From: Sulfidibacter corallicola
GTDB taxonomy: Bacteria > Acidobacteriota > Holophagae > Acanthopleuribacterales > Acanthopleuribacteraceae
Length of the DNA: 64,000 bases
Assembly (NCBI RefSeq): GCF_017498545.1
Contig: NZ_CP071793.1
Coordinates: 1,364,001 to 1,428,000, forward strand
Reading direction: 5' to 3'
Below are positions 8,034 to 16,000 of this stretch, piece after piece (positions within the stretch are counted from its first letter, which is position 1; every line of letters begins with the position of its first letter). The notes under the pieces are model-generated. The model was not told the DNA's origin, searched no databases, and saw nothing but the letters and a program-made list of their open reading frames with translations. Made by a program: the position numbers and the translations under genes.

Positions 8034-11000
8034 ATGAGAAAATTGCTTATGCAATGCTTCTCGATGGCAGTGTTGTATTCATTGCCATTGCTAGCGCAAA
8101 TAACTGGAACAATTAAAGTTGCAGTAACCGATAACAATCTCAACCCACTAGAGGGCGCCACGGTTTTCGCGGAATCGCCCGATTTTATTTCCAAGCGTTC
8201 GGCGGTGACCAAGGCCGACGGAACCGCCACCCTGGTCGCGTTGGACCCCGCATCCAACTACACCGTCACCGTGACCAAAACCGGGTTCAACGGAGCCAAG
8301 AACAAGAACGTCGAAGTCAACTCCGGCAGTGTCACGAGCCTGCACGTTTCGTTGGCGCTCCAGAACGTCGAAGAAGAGCTGGTGGTGATCAGTGAAGCCC
8401 CGGTCGTCGACGTGACCAAGGCCCTGACGAGCCAGAACATCACCCTGGAACTGACCGAGTCGTTGCCCACCGGCCGCAGCTATCAGAGCTACCTGCAGTT
8501 GGTGCCGGGTGTCATGCCCGACGACTTCTCCAGCACCGGCGGCGGCAACCCGGCCTCCCGTTCCGGTTTGGGTTACCGCGATATCGGCGGTGAGGTCGGC
8601 GACAGCCGGGACAACTTCTACTACATCGAGGGTATCAACGTCACCGACCCGGTTCAGGGTACCTTCGGCGCCAACCTCAACACGGAAATCATCCAGGAGC
8701 AGAAGGTCATCACCGGTGGTGTGCCGGCCGAGTACATCGGTGCGCCGGGTTTGATCTCCAACGTGATCACCAAGTCCGGCGGCAACGAGTTCACCGGCAG
8801 TGTGAACTACTACCACCAGGACGACAGCCTGGTGGGCGACAACGACAACCGCGAGGACGAGAGCTTCTCGACCTTCGACACCGCCTTCACGATCGGTGGC
8901 CCGATCATTCGCGACAAGATGTGGTTCTTCGCCAGTTACCGCATCCTGGAGCGCGAGGACGACGTGGTCGCCGAGGACACCGCCGAGTTCCTGCGCACGG
9001 TCACCCGCGAAGACGAGCAATTCTTCGGGAAAATGACTTGGCAGATGACCAACGCCGACAAGTTGACCCTGTCGATCTTCACCGATCCCACCGAGCGCGA
9101 CGGCAGTACCGACCGCTCCGTCACCAACGCGCGGAACCGCGCCCGCGAGCAGGGCGGCGATCGCTACATCCTCAACTACCAGCGCGTGTTCGCGAACTCC
9201 GTTCTGGAAGCCAGCTACTCGATGCACAACGGCGAAGTCTCCGACTTCTCCTCCGACCGCGAAACCTCCAACACCGTGATCTTCCTGGGGGGTAACGACC
9301 CCGTCGCCGGGACCGACATCAACGTGGACAACACGCTGTTCGACCAGCAGCTCGGGGCCTTCGGCGAGGACATCATCGACGAACGCGACAACCAGACGAT
9401 CTCGCTGAATTGGGAATTCTTCGTGGATTCCGGGTTCGGTCACCACACGATCAAAGTGGGCGCGGCCATGGACAAGCACACCAACTACCGCGACCGCTTC
9501 TACATCGGCAACGCCGACTACACCTCCATCGATCAACGCAACGTCATCGCGCTTCAGGGCGCCGGCCTGTCCCTGAACGCCGGTGCGGTTTCGGAGCTGA
9601 GCTGGACCGACACCGATTTCGACGTTTACAACCCCAGCGATTTCAATGGCTTGATCAACACGATCGACGGCCATGCCGATCGCGATTCGTTCTATTCGCT
9701 GTTGGACACCGACGGTGACGGCACCATCACCCAGGACGAGGCCGCCGCGGCCATCGTCTTCAACTCCACCGAGGGCAACCCCAACGGCATGATCAACTAC
9801 GACCGGACCTTCCAGTCGCAGGACGGCGCCCAGGAAACCGAGTCCGAAGGGCTGAGCCTGTACATTCAGGACACCTGGGACGTGGGCGATTTCCACTTCA
9901 ACATCGGCATTCGCGCAGAGCGTTGGGAGCACTTCGCCACGACCGGCGAAAACATCTACACCTTCGATTGGGACCTGGCGCCGAGACTCTCGGCCGCCTG
10001 GGACATCAACGGTGAAGGTCGTCAGAAGCTGACCGCCTATTACGGCCGCTACTACGATCCCATCCGCAACAACATGACGAACTTCGCCGGTTCGCTTTCC
10101 GGCCGGGTTCGCGAAGAGCAGGTTTTCATCAACGACCAGTGGGTCACCTACCGTACGCGCGGCGGCCCCCAGGTTCAGGACGCCTTCTTCGCCCCCACCA
10201 CCAAAACTCCCTACACCGATGAAATCACCCTGGGCTACGCGGTCGACTTCGGCCGCAACATGAGCTTGGAAGTGAACCTGATCAAGCGGAACGTTCGCGA
10301 CATTCTCGAGGACTACGACCTGAGCCTCTACGCGCTCGACACCGAGGGCGGCACGGCCTATCCCGGTCCGGTGGACGATCCCGACTCGCTGTTCCTGGGC
10401 CTCGACTACTTCGGTTACGACGAGAACCCCGGTTCCAACTTCGTCATCGCCACGCTGGCCGGCGGCAAGCGCGACTACGAAGGTGCCGAAATCGTGTTCC
10501 GCAAGCGGTTCAGCAACGGTTGGCAGGTGCTTTCCTCACTCAACTACAACGACATGGAAGGCAACACCAACTCCGACTCCAACGCCGATTTCCAGGGTGA
10601 CGTGATCTATCTGGATCCGCGTTCGCCGAACCAGTACGGCCGCCAGCCCGGCCTGATCGAAAATCTCTTCAAATTGGCCGCATCCTACGAGTGGAACAAC
10701 GGCCTGCAGGTCGGTGGTTCGTACCGCTGGAACTCCGGCGTCTACACCAGTCGCACCCGTCTGGCTTCCCGCCGCCACCTGCCCGTCCTGGCCGACGAGG
10801 AGACCACCTATGCCGGCATCACCCGTCGTTGGTTGGCGGAAGGTGCCGTCGGTGCCGTGGAGAACCCGTCCTTCTCGACCCTGGATCTGCGGGTTCAATA
10901 CCGGCGCGATTTCGGCTTGATCACCGGCGAGTTCTTCCTCGACATCTTCAACTCGCTGGACGACCAGGACGCCATCCTGGTTCAGGACCTGGTTGCCGGA

Positions 11001-11081
11001 CAGGGCAGCAGCGCCTTTGGCGATCCCAAGCTGTACCAGGCGCCGCGTCGCTTCTTCCTCGGCATGCGGGCCCTCTTCTGA
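8034..11081 (+). CDS. TonB-dependent receptor with carboxypeptidase-regulatory-like N-terminal domain
   Basis: This 1,015-residue outer-membrane protein has a signal peptide (MRKLLMQCFSMAVLYSLPLLAQ cleavable after Ala-Gln), then a beta-sandwich with GTIKVAVTDNNLNPLEGATVF and FNGAKNKNVEV typical of the Oar/CarboxypepD_reg class, a plug region (residues about 110-240, with NFYYIEGINVTDP and VISNVITKSGGNEFTG-like sequence) and a beta-barrel ending in aromatic residues (RRFFLGMRALF), the expected C-terminal barrel strand. Such proteins import substrates, or act as adhesion factors, using TonB energy. An AGGAGA ribosome-binding site precedes the ATG. Unusually, residues 558-569 form a perfect EF-hand loop inside a barrel loop. 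Tandem hairpins follow the stop. No partner lipoprotein is adjacent, so the substrate is unknown. Confidence 0.9.
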   Translation: MRKLLMQCFSMAVLYSLPLLAQITGTIKVAVTDNNLNPLEGATVFAESPDFISKRSAVTKADGTATLVALDPASNYTVTVTKTGFNGAKNKNVEVNSGSVTSLHVSLALQNVEEELVVISEAPVVDVTKALTSQNITLELTESLPTGRSYQSYLQLVPGVMPDDFSSTGGGNPASRSGLGYRDIGGEVGDSRDNFYYIEGINVTDPVQGTFGANLNTEIIQEQKVITGGVPAEYIGAPGLISNVITKSGGNEFTGSVNYYHQDDSLVGDNDNREDESFSTFDTAFTIGGPIIRDKMWFFASYRILEREDDVVAEDTAEFLRTVTREDEQFFGKMTWQMTNADKLTLSIFTDPTERDGSTDRSVTNARNRAREQGGDRYILNYQRVFANSVLEASYSMHNGEVSDFSSDRETSNTVIFLGGNDPVAGTDINVDNTLFDQQLGAFGEDIIDERDNQTISLNWEFFVDSGFGHHTIKVGAAMDKHTNYRDRFYIGNADYTSIDQRNVIALQGAGLSLNAGAVSELSWTDTDFDVYNPSDFNGLINTIDGHADRDSFYSLLDTDGDGTITQDEAAAAIVFNSTEGNPNGMINYDRTFQSQDGAQETESEGLSLYIQDTWDVGDFHFNIGIRAERWEHFATTGENIYTFDWDLAPRLSAAWDINGEGRQKLTAYYGRYYDPIRNNMTNFAGSLSGRVREEQVFINDQWVTYRTRGGPQVQDAFFAPTTKTPYTDEITLGYAVDFGRNMSLEVNLIKRNVRDILEDYDLSLYALDTEGGTAYPGPVDDPDSLFLGLDYFGYDENPGSNFVIATLAGGKRDYEGAEIVFRKRFSNGWQVLSSLNYNDMEGNTNSDSNADFQGDVIYLDPRSPNQYGRQPGLIENLFKLAASYEWNNGLQVGGSYRWNSGVYTSRTRLASRRHLPVLADEETTYAGITRRWLAEGAVGAVENPSFSTLDLRVQYRRDFGLITGEFFLDIFNSLDDQDAILVQDLVAGQGSSAFGDPKLYQAPRRFFLGMRALF

Positions 11082-11090
11082 GTTCTGCGG

Positions 11091-11119
11091 CGTCCGGGTG
11101 ACACCCAAACGCCCGGACG
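11091..11119 (+). terminator. Hairpin after TonB receptor
   Basis: An 8-bp perfect stem, CGTCCGGG (11091-11098) with CCCGGACG (11112-11119), begins nine bases after the stop codon and is followed by a pyrimidine-rich stretch with TTTTGCTTTTTC. It is probably a first attenuating or terminating hairpin. Confidence 0.6.
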
Positions 11120-11141
11120 TCCTCGTCCTTTTGCTTTTTCC

Positions 11142-11175
11142 AAGGCGCCGCGTTCGCGAGAGCGCGGCCTTTTTT
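11142..11175 (+). terminator. Rho-independent terminator
   Basis: A GC-rich stem (AAGGCGCCGCG paired with GCGCGGCCTT, with a bulge) is immediately followed by six Ts. It is the second hairpin behind the TonB receptor and the stronger terminator. Confidence 0.75.
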
Positions 11176-11220
11176 ATAGCCGTGATTTCTCCCGCCAATT
11201 CTCCGCTTCCTCCGCGGACT

Positions 11221-11445
11221 CTCTTGAAACAAAGTTGCTCGGAGTGCCCGAATGCCGAGAGATTCGTCGTGCCCGGTAGGGGCATCAGGGGCGGTAAGCC
11301 CGCCGGATGAACTAGTCGAAGCGATCCGCGCATCGCAGGTTCGAGACTTGAAAGAGAGAAGCACAGCCCATTGCGGGAACATTGAAGCATTCGGCTTCGG
11401 AATGTGCGACCAGCGGTCGCACCTACCTGGCACGACGACCCTCTC
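11221..11445. repeat. REP-like repeat block, right member of an inverted pair
   Basis: 11221-11275 is the reverse complement of 5876-5930 (54 of 55 bases). It runs into GTAGGGGCATCAGGGGCGG with an inverted GCCCGCC arm. Near 11400-11440 a copy of the GTAG plus TGCGACC hairpin element occurs in reverse orientation. The order of elements mirrors the left block. The rest of 11082-11833 contains the two terminators and degenerate repeat traces (near 11640 and 11720) but no recognisable gene. Confidence 0.8.
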
Positions 11446-11833
11446 TGGCAGCCGGGAACAGCATGCTGGCTCGCTTCGCGTTCTTTCTTTCTCGAAATCG
11501 AGCGGGTTTGCCCGCTGGTTCGTGGCTCTTATGTGAAAAACCCTGTAAAGCTCGAAGATAAAGTTAAAAACCTAAAAAGGCGAATGTGCGGGGAGTTCGT
11601 CGAAAAATGTCGGCCCGGCGCCCTGGGCGGGCCCGGCACCTACTGCCACGACACCCCTTTCGTAAATGCGGGAACACCTATGCGATTCGCTTCGATTAGT
11701 TACCCACTTGAAACCCGGTGGCCGGTGTGCCGGACCACCGGCAATCCGGCCCCCGGCCTGGGCGGCGACTCGGTGGTGAAAAAAATCTTCGACTTCGAAT
11801 CCATGCCGGACCGGGCACGAACCCTCCACCCAC

Positions 11834-12766
11834 TCACTTGATCAATTCGAAGCTCTCGTCCCAGTGGGTGCGCTTGTGGAATTCGAAAACCACCCGCACG
11901 TAGCTCCAAATGAGCGAGAAACCCTTGGCCTCGTGGGAGCCCTCGTCCTCGCCGTACGACCACCACACCAGGTACCCGCGGCCGTGAACGAACTCCTTCG
12001 GCACCAGTCCCCATTTGCGTGAATCGAAGCTGCGGTTGCGGTTGTCGCCCATCATGATGTAGAAACCCTCCGGAATCACGTCCGGTTCGGCCGCTTTCAA
12101 CCGGGCGATGACGCGGTCGAACGTCTCCGGATCCTGGGTGCGGAACCGGCTCAGGTACTGCACGGTGGCGTCCTTGATCTCGCGCAGGGTGTACGAATTC
12201 TCGTTGGGCTTGATGTACTCCGCGTGCTCCAGGCCCGGCTTCATCTCGTAATAGCCCTTGGGGCGGTAGCCGATGCTCGCGTCCCGGTCGGTGCCGATCG
12301 ACGGCTTCTTGTAATAGGTATAATCCTCGCCCAAAATCTCGCCGTTGATGTACACCCGCTCGGCGATGATCTCGAAACGGTCGCCCGGCAGGCCGATACA
12401 GCGCTTGATCCAATCCTGGCGATCGTCGCCCGGCCACTTGAAGACCACCACGTCGCCGCGCACGATGTCGCGGAACGGAAACAGCTTTTTCTCGATTTCG
12501 GTACCGCCCTTGAACATGAAGGTATTGGCGGTGATGTGGTCGCCGATCAACAGCGAGTTCTCCATCGACGGGGTGGGAATCTGGAAGTTCTGCCACACGA
12601 ACGTCTTGAAGAACACCACCAGGCAGAACCCGAAAAGGGCCAGTTCGGCCAGCTCGCGAAACAGATCCTTACTCTGTGACGGATCCTTCTCTTCCTCCTG
12701 CTTGTTGGTCTCGGCCTCCGCTTGGACGGTTTCGGCGGCTTTTTTGGATTTGGATTTTTTTGCCAT
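11834..12766 (-). CDS. lepB: Signal peptidase I
   Basis: This 310-residue type I signal peptidase has an N-terminal cytosolic Lys/Glu-rich tail (residues 1-45), one membrane segment (LALFGFCLVVFFKTFVW), the catalytic serine in IPTPSMENSL, the catalytic lysine in WIKRCIGLPGDRF, and the late motif MMGDNRNRSFDSR. These define the Ser-Lys protease that cuts signal peptides on the outer face of the inner membrane. Relative to short homologues it has an insertion between the lysine box and the GDN box (residues about 150-220). The start MAKKSK was preferred over a longer frame reaching 12844, whose first 26 residues look unlike a real N-terminus. It stands alone here; many secreted proteins in the window would be its substrates. 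Confidence 0.93.
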   Translation of the reverse strand: MAKKSKSKKAAETVQAEAETNKQEEEKDPSQSKDLFRELAELALFGFCLVVFFKTFVWQNFQIPTPSMENSLLIGDHITANTFMFKGGTEIEKKLFPFRDIVRGDVVVFKWPGDDRQDWIKRCIGLPGDRFEIIAERVYINGEILGEDYTYYKKPSIGTDRDASIGYRPKGYYEMKPGLEHAEYIKPNENSYTLREIKDATVQYLSRFRTQDPETFDRVIARLKAAEPDVIPEGFYIMMGDNRNRSFDSRKWGLVPKEFVHGRGYLVWWSYGEDEGSHEAKGFSLIWSYVRVVFEFHKRTHWDESFELIK

Positions 12767-13050
12767 GATGGGTAGTGATTCCTTTATGCCGGTTCCTGAT
12801 CGATTGCGCGCGGAGGCCGTCGGCTCCCTCCGGGTCCGGCGCATACCGGTGATCTCTCGTCGTTTGCGCCGGAGTTTGTCACATCGACAAGTTCGTGATT
12901 ATAACCCAACCGAAGGGGGCTCGAAAGCACAGTGCCCCGAATGAAGATAGCTCTTACACTCAATGCTTTGCCGGAAGATCCGTAGCCGGTGCCGCCCGCC
13001 GCGGGCACGCGCTTCCGGGGCCTCCGCACTCCGGCCTCGCGAGCCGCGTC

Positions 13051-16000
13051 TCAAGCGGCCGTGGGCAGATCGACCGTGAATTTGGTTCCCTTTCCGGCGC
13101 CCTGGCTCTCCACCCGGATGCTGCCTTTCATCTCGTTGATGGCGTTGGCGCAGTAGTGCAGTCCATAACCTTGGCCGCCTTCCTTGGTCGTGAACCCCTG
13201 GGTGAAGATCCGCGAGACGTTTTCCTCGGGGATGCCCGCACCTTGATCGATGACCGACAGTTGAACCGCCCCTTGCTTGGTGGTCGTGGTTCGAAGAATC
13301 AACCGCCTGGGGCGGGGCACCTCGCGCAGGGCATCGATCGCGTTGCTGATCAGGTGGACCAGGACGCGATTGAATTTGGCCTTTTGGACGGCGACGCGCG
13401 GCAGGTCGCCGTATTCCCTGACCAATTCGATCTCGGCCTTTTCCAGGTTGAGCCGCTGGAAGTGCAGCACGCTGTCCAAGAGTTGGTGCAGGTCGGCCTC
13501 TTCCACCAGGCTTTCGCTGGCGGCGATTTCGCGCTGGGATTCGACGATGTTGTCGATCGCGATCAGGTGATGCTGCAGGCGGTTCGTCTCCTCGCGCAAC
13601 CCGCTCATGTATCGACCCCACTCCGATTCGATGCGGCCGAAGGAGGAAACGACCATTTCGCCACGCGGATCGCGTTCGAAGAACTGGGCCAGGTCCGCTG
13701 GCTCCTGGAACTCCCGGAGCATGTCGAGGATCCGGCGATAGAACCGAAGTGCCTGGTTTTGGTCCAAACTCTCCAGCAGGACTTCGATCGAAGTTTTCAC
13801 CGAGGCCATGGCGTTGCCGATGTTGTGGAGCAGGTTGGTGGCGATCTCGGCCATGCCGGCGTGGTGTGCGGCGTCCACCAGCTTCTCCTGGGCGCGCAGA
13901 ATCTCGGCGTTTTTGGCCTTGAGCTCTTCCAGGAAGCGCACCTTGGACACCGCCGACACGGCGTGCTCCCGCAGCCGGTGCAGCTTCTGGAAGTCGTCGT
14001 CATCGAAGGCGTGGACCTCGTCCTGGTTGTCGAGCACCAGGAACCCTTCGAGGCTGCCTTCGATGCGGATGTCCATCACGATACGCGAGAGGGGATCGGG
14101 TTTTCCTTCGCGCGGTGAGATGCGGTAGACCCCGCCCTGGACCTCTTCCATGAAGTTCTCGAAGCGTTCGAAGAACCAGGTGTCGGGGACCAGGGGCGGT
14201 AGATCCAGGTGCTCGTGACCCACCCGGGCCGCGATGCGGAAATAGTGGTGGACCCGAGACGGTGGACCGGGTTCGGCCAGGAAGAACAGTCCGCCGGTGG
14301 CCTTGGTGAACAAGCCGATGGCCTGTTCCAGCAGTTTCGCCAGGAGGCTCTCCAGCGAGACCTCGCGGTTGATCTCCTGCACGATCTTCTCCAGGATCTG
14401 CAGTTCGCGGTGGCTGGCGCGCACGTCGCGGGTTCGCTCGTCCACCTTCTGTTCCAGCATTTGGTTGTACTCTTCCAGCTTGGCGTTGGAGCTGCGCAGT
14501 TCGCGTGTCTTGATCACCAATTGGAGATGGGTGCTCAGGCGCGCCAGCAGTTCGTCGCGCGCCACGGGCTTGAACAGGTAGTCGCTGGCACCGGCGGCGA
14601 AGCCTTCCACCAAGTCGGTGACCTGGTTCTTGGCGGTCAGCAGCAGGATCGGCAGGGCGCTCGGTCCGTGGCGTCGGCGCATGCGGCGGCAGACGTCGTA
14701 ACCGGACATCTTGGGCATCATGACGTCCAACAGCACCAGGTCGAACGGGCCTTCGCTCTCGAGAATGTCCAGCGCTTCCTGGCCGCTGGAAGCCAGGTGC
14801 AGGGTGTATCCCTGAAGCGAGAGGTGGTTGACCAGGACCTGGAGGTTCACCGCGTCATCGTCCACCAGCAACAGCTTGAATTCGGCGGCGGCCTTGGCGA
14901 GCGACTGGCCCTGTTTTTCGAAGGTCCACTCGTGCGGTGCCGGTATGCCGATCGCCATGGCGGCGCCCGGTTGGCTGCCGAAATCGTTTTCCGCCGCCAG
15001 TTCCGTCGCCGTGGGGTACCGATCCTCCGCATCCGCCACCGGCAGGGTGAAGGAGAAGGTGGCGCCTTCCTCGGGTTCGGATTCCACCCAGATATGACCC
15101 TCGTGAAGTTCCACGAGACGCTTGGTGATGGCGAGGCCGAGGCCCGAACCGCCGTAGGACCGCGCCGTGGAGCCGTCCACCTGTTCGAACGATTCGAAAA
15201 TCGCCTCGTGTTTGTCGGCGGCGATCCCGATGCCGGTATCGCTGACCGTCACCCGAATCCAACCTTCCTCTTCAACGGCCCGGACCGTGACGCTGCCTTT
15301 CGGTGTGAATTTGATCGCATTGCCCACGAGGTTGTAGAGGATCTGGAGCAGGCGATCCTCGTCGCCGCGAACCCGTGGCAGGTCTTCGGGCACCTCGTTT
15401 TGCAGCACCAAGGGTTTGCTGCCGACCAACGCGTGGGACACGGTCAGCACCATCTCGACCGTGGCCGAGAGGTCGAGCGGCTTGCATTGCAGGGCCAGGT
15501 CGCGCGTCTTGAGTTTGGAGAAATCCAAAATATCGTTGACCAGGTTGGCCAGGCGCCGGCCGCTGGCGGCGACCATTTGCAGGTTCTGCTTCATATTGGT
15601 CGGCAGGGTGCCCGTCGCGCCGTCGATCATCGACTCCACGATACCGATGATGCCGTTCAGCGGTGTTCGCAGCTCGTGGGAGGTGTTGGCCAGGAATTCG
15701 TCCTTCAGCCGGTTGTTGCGCTGGAGGCTCTCCACGACCATGCGCTCCAAGGCAAGCTTGCGATCCTGGTTGCGCTTGTACATCCAGAACAGCGAAACGG
15801 CGCCCAGGGCGTACAGGCAGTAGGCCCACCAACGCTGCCAGGGGGGTGACACGATCGTGACGGCCAGTGAGGTGGTCGTCTCGCTCCAAACGCCGTCGTT
15901 GTTGGCACCCTTGACCATGAACCGATAGTCGCCGGGGTCCAGGTTCGTGTAGGTGACCTCCGAACGGGCGCCGCCGTCCACGAAATCGCGGTCGAATCCC

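Noticed and set aside
8148..9932. 594-codon minus-strand frame inside the TonB receptor
   Set aside because: Shadow frame; the plus strand encodes an intact receptor with signal peptide and barrel end.
11600..11841. Possible CRISPR or phage attachment site suggested by repeats near 11.2-11.8 kb
   Set aside because: Repeats are dispersed, irregularly spaced and hairpin-forming; no regular spacer lengths, cas genes, integrase or tRNA are present.
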